Assembly: GCA_007644065.1 (NCBI GenBank)
Contig: VJWN01000001.1
Location: 1,130,340 to 1,194,339 of the forward strand
Length of the DNA: 64,000 nucleotides
DNA from: Margaritispora aquatica
Taxonomy: Eukaryota > Ascomycota > Leotiomycetes > Helotiales > Discinellaceae
Reading direction: 5' to 3'
The notes under the pieces are model-generated. The model was not told where the DNA came from. It did no database searches and was given only the letters and a program-made list of their open reading frames with translations. Numbering within the stretch: the stretch's first letter is position 1; each line of letters opens with the position of its first letter. The position numbers were made by a program, and so were the translations under genes. Positions 11,402-22,372 of this stretch are shown one piece after another.

Positions 11402-12403
11402 GATTTCCTCAATAAGTTAAGGCACTGGTACCAGTAATCCAGGTCTCGTCCTAGTTCTAATGGTTTTGCTCTCACCTGCCGATCGCATGCATATGCGTGG
11501 TAAACAACATCCAGGCAGATGGTGGAGAGAATATTAATCTAGAGTACTCGTGGCGATGGATCAAAGTTGCTGCTCATGTGTGTTTCTTTGGGGAGATCGA
11601 GCGAGATCATTTGGGGGAGTCAGTCATATATAAACGATATAAACACATCAGTTTCTTTGTTACTCTGCTTGCATCGGGTTGGCAGTCCTTCTTATATAAT
11701 ATCATTGATGTTGGGTCTCGCTGGAGGTCATATGTGGATTGGGATTGGGGATTGGGATTTGGCTGGATGATACCTTACATGGATAGGTGTTTGGAGTCAT
11801 ATACCCAACTATGGGATTCAATTGGACTTTTATCTTTGCTCTCATCAGCCTATTATGACAAACACATTCGAAGACATATATCTAAGTTCAAAATGGACTT
11901 CAACGAATGTTTGATCTCGTAAATTGTAAGCCGAAAATTTCGTCTCAAGTAGATGCACAGTGTGAATATTTCAACCAAAGGTGCCCGAAGGATCAAAATG
12001 CTATTCTCAAGTGTATCCCATTGTGTCAACTCGGATTCCCAAATCTTCTTTCTTCCAGCCTAGCGAATTAAGCCTAGCTAGAATTTCGTTTCCATCACAA
12101 ATCACACAATTCATCTTTACAAAATCTCTCAATCATCGAAAGTTCCGAAAAAATTTCAAAAATTTCAACCCTTTTAATTTCTCACTATTAAAGTAATCTC
12201 ACACTACACTTTCAAAGCCAAAGCGAAAATAAAGGTTCAACCAACCACGCCTTGCCATCCGTTCCCACCCTCGCTCGCTTCCACCCACAAACAACAAAAA
12301 TAAATTCATCAACCGAACCCCCCCTCCCAAGCTTGAACAAGAACCAAAAAAAATTGCCAAAAAATAGATGATCACTGGAAGTGTCCAGTACATCGGGAAT
12401 TGA
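11402..12403. other. Intergenic, no supported gene
   Basis: An open frame at 11497-11922 is rich in Trp/Tyr/Phe, begins at a non-ATG codon and shows no domain, so I treat it as chance. The rest is AT-rich, with long A runs near 12345-12364 that act at least in part as the pol III terminator of the tRNA gene. Confidence 0.55.
12359..12364 (-). terminator. RNA polymerase III terminator (T6) of tRNA-Lys
   Basis: On the minus strand six T residues lie about 40 nt past the mature 3' end of the tRNA at 12404. A second, longer T tract (complement of 12346-12353) follows. A run of four or more T is the usual pol III stop. Confidence 0.6.
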
Positions 12404-12509
12404 GCCCGAGGTGGGGCTCGAACCCACGACCTTGAGGTGCCGAATTTGCGGGGTTTTCAACGTCCCGATTCATAAGAGCCACACGCTCTACCGATTGAGC
12501 TACCCGGGC
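12404..12509 (-). tRNA. tRNA-Lys(CTT) with 34-nt intron
   Basis: Read on the minus strand from 12509: acceptor GCCCGGG, TA, D-arm GCTC-AATCGGTA-GAGC, anticodon loop CTCTTA (anticodon CTT), a 34-nt intron after the purine 3' of the anticodon, then AGGTC, T-arm GTGGG-TTCGAGC-CCCAC and the 3' strand CTCGGGC. A-box and B-box sequences are intact, and mature length is 72 nt before CCA addition. The acceptor stem has one G-T wobble. The anticodon stem strands TGTGG and CCTCA leave a T-T mismatch at the middle pair (29-41); TGAGG would pair perfectly. So the gene is probably functional but may be a weakened copy. Confidence 0.92.
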
Positions 12510-13362
12510 GGTCGTCTTATTTGTTGTTGAAGACATTGAACGAAACTGGATATATGAAGGTGAAAATCTGCTCCAAATATTTTATTCTCGGAAATTTCGA
12601 GTTTTCTGCGGCATAATCACCTGTTTCTCTATAATCCCTAGACTGTCGTTTCCAACGTCAAATGGTGTGTAGTGGCAGCTCGTCCAGGCAACAAAATCAT
12701 TCTTGATTTTCTTGATGCTCTTCAGAGTAGGAGTAATGCAGTTAGTCGTAGTCGTAGTCGTAACCGTAGTTGTGACTACCTTGGATAGTATCAATCATTG
12801 GAGATCGACACTCTAGGATACACATTTCTTTTGGGTCATATGTCGAGTCACTTTCGCATAGCAAATGCACCAGGCATGGAGGAAGAAGATAAAGAGGCAA
12901 GCTATTGCATTGTAAACACATTCCCGACATGCATTCAAACGAATTCCATGCATCGTATCGACGTATCGCTCTGCTATCGTATCATACTGAATGAAGCATC
13001 CCAGAACCAAATTCCCAAACAGACCATTCATTCCCAGACCATGTACCCGAAAAAGTGTCCAAAATCCGCATAAAGGGGAATCATAATCATGTCCATTCCA
13101 GCGATCCATTCCATCATTCCATCCTCCTCATATCGTCCATCCATTCGTCCTGCCATCCACCCATTACCAAGCCATCCACAACCTAAGTAGCCAGAAGGAA
13201 GCAGACGCAAAAGACCCAAACCAAAAATGATACAGCGCTAATTCCGATCCGAATGCCCCTATAAGCCAATGATGAAATTCCCTAAACCCGAGTGTGATGA
13301 AAGCCAAACCGAAGCGTGCTGTTAGAAATCCCGCACTCAACCCAACAAAACAACCCCTCAAA
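12510..13362. other. Intergenic, no supported gene
   Basis: Lies upstream of the tRNA and downstream of the SOK1-like gene. It contains a short GTAGTC-type repeat near 12745-12770. Open frames (for example 12798-13073, 91 codons) show no motif. Confidence 0.6.
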
Positions 13363-16335
13363 TCAAGTCGAAGACGCCGAGTTGTTTCCCCCAGCTTTCT
13401 TCGCAATATCCTCATACCAAACTCCATGACTCTCTCTGTCAAGTGCACTAACTTTCCCAATTTCCTCAACAATCGCCCCCACCTTCTGGACAAATTCTGG
13501 CAGACCCAATGTAGCAAGACTCTCTGTTGCAGTGCTAGCACTTCTAACCTTTTCTTTCTCGGTGTTTGCCCCCAGACGTCCAAGAATATGCCCCCTAAGC
13601 CTTGTCATCAACAGTCGCATAACCGGGTCTCTAAGCTCGACAGAACCAGTAGAGACAGGTGCTGAAGACGAGACAATGCGTGCGACAAGTTCGCGAATAT
13701 GATTCTTTGTGGCAGCAGGCATGGAGCGTGATGATTCGAGTGCAGCCTGGATGCCTTGAGTTGCTTGCTCGGGAGTTTTAGCATTCTCGAGTACGGAGAT
13801 AACCCGTGTTGCTTCTGTTTTCCATTGACTGCGCACATCGCGTTTGAGGAGATTCTTGCATTGTAGAAGGATGGCTCCTGCTGTCACGATACGTAGGACA
13901 TCTGAACGAATCCTTACGATTCGTTTTGTGTCTAGTTCGAGAGTCTCTGGAATGAGAACTGAAGTGTCGAGAGACGTGAAGACATCAACCAGCATTTGAG
14001 CGTAAATCTTGTCTGGCGTAGGACGGGATCTCGCTAGATTGACATTCTCGGGATCACGTCGAGCAGCTTCACCCAGGACTTTTGATCGAGCGTCTCCCCA
14101 TGACTTTTCCAGCTTTAACAGACTTCCAGATGATTCGTCCAGAGCCTGAGCGAAAGATGACCTCTCATAATCCGGGGCATTCTTAACAAGCGTTGTGCGA
14201 GCTTGCTGCAACATGAAATTTGCATAGTCGAGCTGCATCAAATTGATGCCATGCATAAGCGCCTCAAGACGGTCAACAATGTCACCGCTCTGGATTTTGT
14301 TTTCAACAATATCTTTGATCTGGGCGTCTCGTACTGGTGCACACAAACGAGGCAGAAGTGAGCCCATGAAAGAAAAGAATTTGTCGTAAGAAAATGAGCC
14401 ACTTCTTAACTCTCTTGCTACCACCTCATTGTCGAGAGCCTCGCCAATAAGGTTGTACATGGAGTTGCCCTCTTTGAGAAGTTGCTGCAATCTGGATCTG
14501 ATATTCTCGGCCATGGCAAGGATCCAAAGATCGCTATTGCCAGAAACGATCTCGCGGCGCATTTGATCGAATATGGCTTGCATGTACACATTCCTCTCTT
14601 CTAGTGCGTTTTCCTCAATTCGATATTCTCGATTGATCGCAATCTCGTGGGCAAGAACACGATTCGAAGGGAGCATTGGCCTTGAAAACCTTAGCTCGTC
14701 TGCGTTTGTGCTCTGGTGCCTTGCAGGAGCTGGCGAAGCTGGCGGTGTTAGGGTCTGCAACTGCGATGTAACAGACTTCACAGCTGTAGTCAAGTCCGGA
14801 TATTGCGCTTGCTCAGGCTCAACTGACTCTGCAGCTCGAGGCCGAGAGTCTCCAACAGGCTTCTTGGCGGCTCTCTGCCTTCGGACATCCCGTATTGCAT
14901 TAGCAATCAGCTTCTTGCCCCTCTCAGGTCCTGCCAATTGTTTGATCCTGACCATCAACTTAAGTTGGTTTTCACGAATACCGTCTCGATATGAATCAGT
15001 AACAGCCAGCTCAGTACTATCTTTAACGGATTGCCAAATTGAGTCAAGTTCGGCGAATTGAAGAACCATCATATCTATAAGCGTGTCTGAGTCTCGTGCC
15101 TTCCAGGCAATGAAGGCATTGTAGAAAGCTGCGTAAACTTCTGACAATGTTGAGAGTTGTGTTATCGGCGGTGTGTAGTTATTGGCCGCATTCAAACGAG
15201 AAAAAACATTTTCGAATGAAATGAGCAAGTCTCTAGCCTTGGCTACAAGATCCTGTAGTTGTGGATTAGCTAGATCGTCACGCTTCATAGGCAATGATCC
15301 CACCTGCTGCTGCTCCTCATCTCCTTTACTACTGAGAACCTGGGCTGGATGCCCAAGAATCAGGAATGCACTGAGAAAGGTCCGAACAGCAGTCATTTCA
15401 TTAACTGAACCGGTCTCCCCTTCCTTGAGACCACATATTCTCAGTATTTGTGCCGTGCTCACTAAGACTTTCTCCTGTGCCAACAAATCGGCAACTTTCT
15501 CGAACGAGTTTTCACGCACACCATCAACAGTAAGACCAAGAGCTTCAAACTCCTTGACAAGCCTCCATCTTTGGTGTATCCTCCACCTTTGCTGAATTCG
15601 AGACGCAGCAGTCGCTTCACTTATTGGCTCGCGGGCTTCAGGGATCGGTGATGTATTTTTTCGTAAATGGCTTAAGGACCGTCCTCTCTTCATATGACCC
15701 CTATTGAGTGCCTCTTCTCTCCTCCGCTCTGCCTCGGCGAGCCTTTCCTCCATATCCCGCCTGAGTTTCTTCCCCTCAGCCTCTCTCTTCTCCTTCATGC
15801 TTTCCGCGATGCCCTTCGCACGCTTCACCTCTTCCGCACATGCTGCCACAATCTCAGCTAAGTTCTTCTCCCTAGACTGTTGTGCCGCCAACGCTCGCTC
15901 TTCACTGTTCGTCGTGCTTCGTGGTGCAGCCTTGGCCAGCGCAGCCCTCAACCGTACTTTCTCAGCATGAGCTGCTCGATCCGCCAATCTTGCCTTTCGG
16001 TCCTCGATAATCGATGCGCGACGCAAGTGTTGTGCAATGTAATTGCTCTGCGGACCCTGCATGGCTCCATGGCGGCTCGAGGCATGCGACTGATGTGAAT
16101 GCGCCGAGGACACGGAATTGCGACGTGAGGATGCAGCAGAGGATTTGCGACGATTCATGGAGGGGCGATAGAAGCGCGCCGCAATGCGAGGGGGAGGAGT
16201 ATGTATCCGAGTGTCGTTTGATTCTTCGTTGATCAAGTCAAGATCATTGTCTCCGGTAGCATCGGCAGCTTGACCTGACCCCGACTCTGTCAAGTTGCGA
16301 GCTGCATCGCTGAGGTCTTCAGATGCGCGACGCAT
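13363..16335 (-). CDS. SOK1: Sok1/TCP11-family protein with IQ-like motif
   Basis: Single exon of 990 residues, ATG at 16335, TGA at 13363. Residues 1-100 are low-complexity and basic (SSAASSRRNSVSSAHSHQSH). Residues about 105-215 form a strongly charged Ala/Arg/Glu coiled coil. Residues about 246-258 (RIQQRWRIHQRWR) look like an IQ calmodulin-binding motif. From about residue 270 to 940 the helical TCP11 domain follows, with VRTFLSAFLILGHPAQVLSS, LDNEVVARELRSGSFSY and LMHGINLMQLDYANFMLQQA. Yeast Sok1 was found as a dosage suppressor of protein-kinase-A loss and animal TCP11 acts in cAMP-linked signalling, so a role in cAMP signalling is inferred. The only RGS/cAMP-linked neighbour is 7 kb away, and the genes are not co-regulated on the evidence here. 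Confidence 0.92.
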   Translation of the reverse strand: MRRASEDLSDAARNLTESGSGQAADATGDNDLDLINEESNDTRIHTPPPRIAARFYRPSMNRRKSSAASSRRNSVSSAHSHQSHASSRHGAMQGPQSNYIAQHLRRASIIEDRKARLADRAAHAEKVRLRAALAKAAPRSTTNSEERALAAQQSREKNLAEIVAACAEEVKRAKGIAESMKEKREAEGKKLRRDMEERLAEAERRREEALNRGHMKRGRSLSHLRKNTSPIPEAREPISEATAASRIQQRWRIHQRWRLVKEFEALGLTVDGVRENSFEKVADLLAQEKVLVSTAQILRICGLKEGETGSVNEMTAVRTFLSAFLILGHPAQVLSSKGDEEQQQVGSLPMKRDDLANPQLQDLVAKARDLLISFENVFSRLNAANNYTPPITQLSTLSEVYAAFYNAFIAWKARDSDTLIDMMVLQFAELDSIWQSVKDSTELAVTDSYRDGIRENQLKLMVRIKQLAGPERGKKLIANAIRDVRRQRAAKKPVGDSRPRAAESVEPEQAQYPDLTTAVKSVTSQLQTLTPPASPAPARHQSTNADELRFSRPMLPSNRVLAHEIAINREYRIEENALEERNVYMQAIFDQMRREIVSGNSDLWILAMAENIRSRLQQLLKEGNSMYNLIGEALDNEVVARELRSGSFSYDKFFSFMGSLLPRLCAPVRDAQIKDIVENKIQSGDIVDRLEALMHGINLMQLDYANFMLQQARTTLVKNAPDYERSSFAQALDESSGSLLKLEKSWGDARSKVLGEAARRDPENVNLARSRPTPDKIYAQMLVDVFTSLDTSVLIPETLELDTKRIVRIRSDVLRIVTAGAILLQCKNLLKRDVRSQWKTEATRVISVLENAKTPEQATQGIQAALESSRSMPAATKNHIRELVARIVSSSAPVSTGSVELRDPVMRLLMTRLRGHILGRLGANTEKEKVRSASTATESLATLGLPEFVQKVGAIVEEIGKVSALDRESHGVWYEDIAKKAGGNNSASST

Positions 16336-17801
16336 GGTGAAGTAGGGTAGTTGAGAGGTAGATCACTGTCGTGTGTGCCAATATTTAGAGAGATCACTTA
16401 AAGTTGTTTGCAGCCTAGTATCTATGGGTATACTGAGTGTCTCGAGGTCGTAATGAACGTATTGTCTGCGCAAACTTCGCAGAATTGAATGCAGCAAGGT
16501 GGGGTGAACACAAAGAATATAAATTCCAAAGCAACCCTCCACCAGTCTCACAGCGAACTGTACAATGATGGGTGAAAGGTCAAGTAGAAGTGAAGTGGGA
16601 AAAAGAGAGAGGTTGGTTGATGCTTTGAAGATGTCGTCAGTTTCGAAATGCAAGGCGAGGTTCCCAGCTGGACCTTGAGTGAATGCGGCTGGTGGGAGGG
16701 AAGAGCAAGCACTAGTATTCTTTGGGCTCTATGCGATCTGACAGGTCCAAAAAAGACCTGATTTTGCTTATGCATCACCAAAAAGGAAGCAAATAGAATC
16801 TTTATATATATTCCTTTTGTGACTCCCTGAATGCACTCGGTGTCAGCTGGGCTAAAGTCAGACATTTTCCGTGATTCGAATTGATTCGAGTATGAAACAT
16901 TCACATGATACGAGCGTCATGCTCTGTCTGGTTCAAGCAAGACATGCTGCAGGTCGTAAACGCAACATCACCTCACGCTTGACATAACATGACATATAGA
17001 TAGATAAGCCAGAATATTTGGTCACAAGATCAGTGTTAACAACAAACCTATAGGAGCTTCGTTTGGAGATAGGTGCAGAATCCTGAAAATTGCTCTCCGG
17101 TTTATGGAAGCTTTTGGTTGGAAGTGAGAATACAAAGTGCTTGGATATGCCTGAGCTTGAAGTCTAGGATTGTTACTGAAACTGAATGAATCACATTCTC
17201 GGCTCAGTTTCATCCTAGTAATATCAGCATCCTTCGGGATCCCGAGCATTGTTTATTGGCAAGTGCCCTTCCCCAAATAAATATCGAAAATCGGCATTCA
17301 ATGCTTTCTCAAATTTGGTACGCTCATATATACAAGAAAATGATAGTAAAATGCACCTCATAGCTCATCAGAATCAAAAAACCGTAAACAATCGTTATTG
17401 GGTACAGCCCATTCTCATTGTCTGTGTAGTATGTACAGGCTAATGATACCAGCCTCCCTGAGAACCCAGGAGTACGCCAGGAAGTAACATGTTGACAGTT
17501 CTCAGTCAATCTGAACGCCATTCCCATTCCAGATGGTGTGATGCATCGCTAAAGTATTCGCTTGGGTTGACTTGCTTTGCTGCGTTTGGTTTGTTGATAT
17601 AGAAGCTACGTACATACATTAATGTATATACTGCCCGACTCCTTCGCCCCAAACCCCTATATCCTTCCCATCCACAGTGCAGGCAGATCAACAAAAGAGA
17701 GAAATCACAAAACAAAAAAGATCTAATCAAGAAGGTAAATTTTCGTTTCGTCCCGGGTATCAACTCTCCTCCTCTAGGGGGGATTGTTCGCAACATCACA
17801 T
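16336..17801. other. Intergenic / SOK1 promoter, no supported gene
   Basis: The stretch next to 16336 is the 5' side of the SOK1-like gene; the other end is the 3' side of the secreted-protein gene. Open frames on both strands start at non-ATG codons or lack motifs. Confidence 0.55.
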
Positions 17802-18865
17802 CTAGTATCCAGTAGGGATTGCGCTTCCAGTAGCAGCCTTAGTCTTGAGGTTGGTAGGGAAGACGCTGGAGCACTTCTTCTTGGTCTTGGTGCTGATGGT
17901 TGAGTTGGCGTATGGTCCGGCTGTGGCCAAAACTGGGACAACAGTCGCTGTGCTCTTAACAACTACGACGTCAGCACTGGTCTCAGCGGCAACTTCAGCA
18001 AGAGCTGAGACAGCTCCCGAAGCAGCTCCTGAGGCAGCAACTGGAACGGCGGTCTCGGTCTACCAAAGTTAGCGATAAATACAAAGTCTTAAGAGCTCAA
18101 ACTTACCACAGTGACTGTTGAAAGTGCAACAGTGACGGTAACTGGGACACATGCGCCACTTGCTGCTACGACTCCCTCGACAGCACTAACGCCACCGGCA
18201 GCTGAGACAGTTGTAGCTGGGATGACGGTGATGTACTTGGTGCTGGTTGAAGTAGCGTGGATAGTGGTAGTAGGTCCAGTCTTAGATGAGGCAACACCTG
18301 CAGCCTCAACCTTGCTTGCAGCAACAGTTGCAAACACTGTGTTTGTCTTAACGTGCTTAATTGTCGTGGTAACGACAGTGGTGGATGTTCCTGTTCCGAG
18401 TGTGTAAGTCAGGACAACAGAGTCCGCTCCGCTGGCATATGCGGTTGCTTCAGGGCTTGAACCGGTTGACAGGAGAACAGCTGGAGAGCTAATAACACCT
18501 GCAGCTGCTTCGGTCGATGAAGCTGCGTTCCCCTTGACAGTCACAGATCCGAGAGCAGCAGAAGTTGCGGATGCGAGAACCGCGGAGGCGACAGATGAAG
18601 CATCAGCAACTGGGCATACGGTAGTTGTGAGGACAACGATATCGGTCACAACCAACTCGCTTGTTGCTTCGGCTGTGCGTGCTGGGCAATCCGTGATGCT
18701 TGCTGCGCAGCTCGTGATGGTGTAAACAGAAGTAGCGAAGACAGTCAATGTTGTCGATGGACCGGTGGCATTCAAATCGCGGCGGTGGTGGAAATGCTGA
18801 GGAACATGTTGATGAGCGGAGGCCAAGGCCGCGAAGAGGGCCACTGAGAGGGTTGTGAATTGCAT
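17802..18865 (-). CDS. Secreted Ser/Thr/Ala-rich (cell-wall-type) protein
   Basis: Exons 18107-18865 and 17802-18059, 338 residues. The 47-nt intron (18060-18106) has donor GTAAGT, branch GCTAAC and acceptor GGTAG, and falls exactly between codons. The ATG at 18865 starts a clear signal peptide (MQFTTLSVALFAALASA), followed by a His-rich, dibasic stretch (QHFHHRRDLN) that could be a Kex2 processing site. The rest is Thr/Val/Ala/Ser-rich with repeated VTVT/TTTV patterns typical of O-glycosylated fungal wall proteins. Five Cys are visible (SCAASITDC, VCPVAD, GACVPV, KKKC). The C-terminus has a conserved-looking basic segment (STISTKTKKKCSSVFPTN) and no hydrophobic GPI-addition tail, so the protein is more likely soluble or wall-bound than GPI-anchored. 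Family not recognised. Confidence 0.85.
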
Positions 18866-21800
18866 ATTGATTTTTTGAGATCTGTATTCTGAAATTTGTA
18901 GAAAGTTCCTTCTTGTTTTCTCAGCAATCGATGCCTCGTCTATACTTGATCTAGTTCGTATGTAGGTCGTAAAGGTTCTCGGGTTTGTACAGCAGATAAT
19001 GAGCGAAAGTCGATTCCGCAAAAGATAACTCTCAGATAATGAATGACTGAAGCTTGAAGGGGAGAAAGTAACTTTACTGCAAAAACGACTGTAAGGACTG
19101 TAGTGGTCAAGAGAGATCTTGGTGGTAGAGAGAGAGGAAGCAAAAGGGAAGATGGAGCAGATAGGGCAGACAAAAGACAAACGGTGAATTGCAACATGCA
19201 AGGATTGAAATTAGCCAGGAAAGGATTCGTACAGGGCAACGGGGCAGCCCATGATGCAGGTACGAAAGATCTTGTCGTTCCAAGTGCTTGGACGACACTG
19301 AGAGGCTGTGAAGTCCAGGAGTAGCTCGAGAGTGGGTTGGGATAACGACTGAGAGATGCTGGAAATTGATTAGGGGAGGACTAGGGGGCTCGCCTAAAAA
19401 AGGGATTCGCAGGACAAGGGCAATTCGGGCCCATGATTGGCGTCCTGGCGGCAGTGGGCTTTGCCTCCCGGGGCTTGTGGATCGACAGGTACAGCGTGCT
19501 AAAGGCACTTTGAACACGCTGGTTGGTCGAAAATCAGCCCCCGAATCGTGAAACACGATGGGGCGACGTCGACGGCCACACAACGGACGAACTGCCATAT
19601 TGCGCTGCAGAGAAAAAGAACTTGTGGGCGCAAGGACGTGGTACAGAGAATCCTCAGATGACAGGATGACAGCAATAACTGTTTCTCATCGATGAGATGG
19701 AATTTAATCTGTATCATTTCTCATCGTTGGAAAGAAACAAACGCCATCACTTGGCCACAATCTTGTTTAGATGTCGTCTCCGCTCAAGCTGATGACGCCC
19801 GGAGATTATTGAGGCACTTGAATTTGTTGACGCCTCATCCGTAGCTCGCCCAAATATAAATACACAAGGGGAACTCGTCAGGCACGATAAGAGATATCCG
19901 CCTGCATAACTAGTGACCAGTCTTCCAACTTGGTCCCCTTCCCAACCAAGCGCTGGTGTTCAAAGGTGGTGTGAGGCCATTGCAACCTGTTTTGTGTAGC
20001 CGCTGAGACTAGGTATCACGGCACTCTAGATCTCGGTACTTTGTGTGAGTGTCACCACAGTACATTGCATCTGTCATCGCAAAGTTGAGACCAAGATGCG
20101 ACTGCAGTGAATTGCTTCTTCTCTCTCTTTTCTTGAGACATGCTGAACCTTTGAGAGGAGCTGAAGCCTATCATTCCAATTACGTTGTATACCCATGAAG
20201 TGGCTCGACCTTCCGCTTTTTGGAGGAGGGGACCTCTGAAACGTTGGTATCCCCCCCTGGACGCCACACAGGCCCCCTTGTTCTTGGAAAGTGATGGACC
20301 CAGCGATATTGACCTCGAGATTCGTATTCAAATTGTTCTGATTCAAATAATCGCTCTCTGCCAGTGGAGTGACACTTCGTCTAGTTGTATGAGCTTGTCT
20401 TGACACCCGAGTTTATCAGAGCGGTGGTGCGTTTTAACAAACCACGAGCAACTCTTTTTGGTTTTCCACAGAGTTTCGAGAATCCGCCAGCCAAGTCACG
20501 ATCAGACTTTGTTCATGGTACGGTATTCAAATCAAAGCTTGACATTGCCAGCAGATTGCCTTCATCCCTACAAATCCACCATTCTCCGCTTTGTCCGGTT
20601 TCGCATAGAGCTGGAAATGAAGTCGTGGATGTGAAATCATATTCCAATTTGAGGACATGTTATCAAATTAAAGTTGGATTGGTCTCGCTGGTCGATCTTG
20701 AGTCAAGGTGGAGAGTCATTGTGGCTGGTGTCGAAAGAAAGAGATGATGTTGTCGAGTTTTCATTTGCATTTGATGAACCCCGTCTTGATGCTGCGTGGC
20801 ATGGCGAAATCGATGACGGCAGAAGCAAACTTTGATTTCTTGCTCTGCATTGGAGTGGGGTGAGGATTCGTCCTTCAAATTCGCAATGTTTCCCCCCTCA
20901 TCACAGGTTGTATCCATGCTCGCCAGAAGTCCGCCAATTCCGTCAAAGTCCTCGTTTGAATTAATTTCTTGTTGGCTTTTCAGCAAAGAGGTCGATGGCT
21001 TGTATGGATGTAGAGCTGACACAGGCTTGATGTTCGAATCTACTTGTTGTTGTTGCTTGCTTCTTCAAATCTTCACGCATTTGGAAGTAAAGAGGTTTTA
21101 TGGAGTATGCATCGCGCTTTCGAATCAAGTATCTTTGGACTTCTAAGCTTAGAAAAACTTGAGTGGTAAAGCAGAAAGAAAGGAACCCCAACTCGTCCAG
21201 ATACGTCGTCAAATTAAGAATCATGAAGTTGAGGAAGTCACGTTGACCTCGCTTCCCCATTTGCCCATTCAGGTTGCGAAAAGTACCTAAAAGCACATTG
21301 AATAAGATCATATCCCCAACCTACACCCAAAAGCTTTCTTTAAACTATGTATGTCTGAGTAGCCAAAGAAATCATTTCGCTATAGGGCATATATAACTTG
21401 GAAATCAATTGAAGTGAACAGTGCTCTGGCTTCAAAGTGTCAGTGCTTGATGATTATTCTAGCTACACACCTCAGAGCCAACGAGTCGTACAGAGTGGAA
21501 TGATCCCAAAGACTATAAGGGCTATTGTGGTAATTGTGTTTGCCAGTACATGTAACTATAGCCTTTAAATGGGAGGATTGATTCATTCCATTTCAACTTT
21601 CAATTCTATCCAAATACATAAGTGCGCAATATGTAGAATACTATAGCACGTTTTCACACTTTATATTTCGCTATCTGATTGACAGACGCCCATTCGTTCA
21701 TTGTCTTTCCAGATTCACTGATGCTTATCTGGCCATAATTTGTTTGTTTGGTATGACCATCCATCCATAGCTCATATACTTACTACGCAAGTATCTGAAC

Positions 21801-22372
21801 CCTACTATCCATATCCATCGCTTCTAATCAGCAATGAAAGTATCATGCATGCTCTGTAGACGATAAAATACTATTTTCAGCTCCTTTTAAGCATCAAAAC
21901 ATGGTATAGACAGAGCAGCAGGTACAGAAAGTGCTATTTGATGACAATAGAGACGAAGAGAAATTTCGTCGTTTACGAAAAATGAAGGAATCTTTTCATG
22001 ATACTAAAGATTTCATCGAGAGCACCAGAAGGTACAAGGTCAAGCATAGTTCCAAACGCCTCTTGATAGCCTGATCATAATGTAAGAACTTCGTTCAGTG
22101 CGAGTAAATAATGATTGGTTGAAAATTCACAATTAAGCGACAGGAAGGCATCTGTAAATCTGGGCGCTTCAACTTCAGCAACAGTTTGTAGCCCCGCCTA
22201 CGTTGCGTCATAAGGTACTACTGTACTGTCCTAATATACCACCTGGCTCTTTACCGGACCCAGAGTGTCATTCATCTTCACCGATTCTGTCCTTCAAGTG
22301 AGAGGTACCTCGGAGAGAGGAAGAACTCATCAGGTCACTTGACCCAAATCCCACTTCCATTTAGAAATCAGC
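18866..22372. other. Intergenic 3.5 kb, no supported gene
   Basis: It holds the promoter of the secreted-protein gene on the left and of the HET gene on the right. Open frames of 70-160 codons on both strands (about 19107-19598, 20385-20747, 20663-21311) overlap each other, mostly start at non-ATG codons and carry no motif. From about 21300 to 22370 the sequence is noticeably AT-rich and nearly frame-free. Confidence 0.5.

Noticed and set aside
11497..11922. 141-codon plus-strand frame
   Set aside because: Starts at a non-ATG codon, rich in Trp/Tyr/Ile, no motif; likely chance in AT-rich DNA.
18866..19201. N-terminal extension of the secreted protein by 112 residues
   Set aside because: The longer frame starts upstream with a non-ATG codon, and the ATG at 18865 gives a perfect signal peptide.
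19107..19598. 163-codon minus-strand frame upstream of the secreted protein
   Set aside because: No ATG-based signal or domain, overlapped by other frames, located in the promoter.
20663..21311. Two adjoining minus-strand frames that might be exons of a small gene
   Set aside because: No convincing splice pair joins them and neither shows a recognisable domain.
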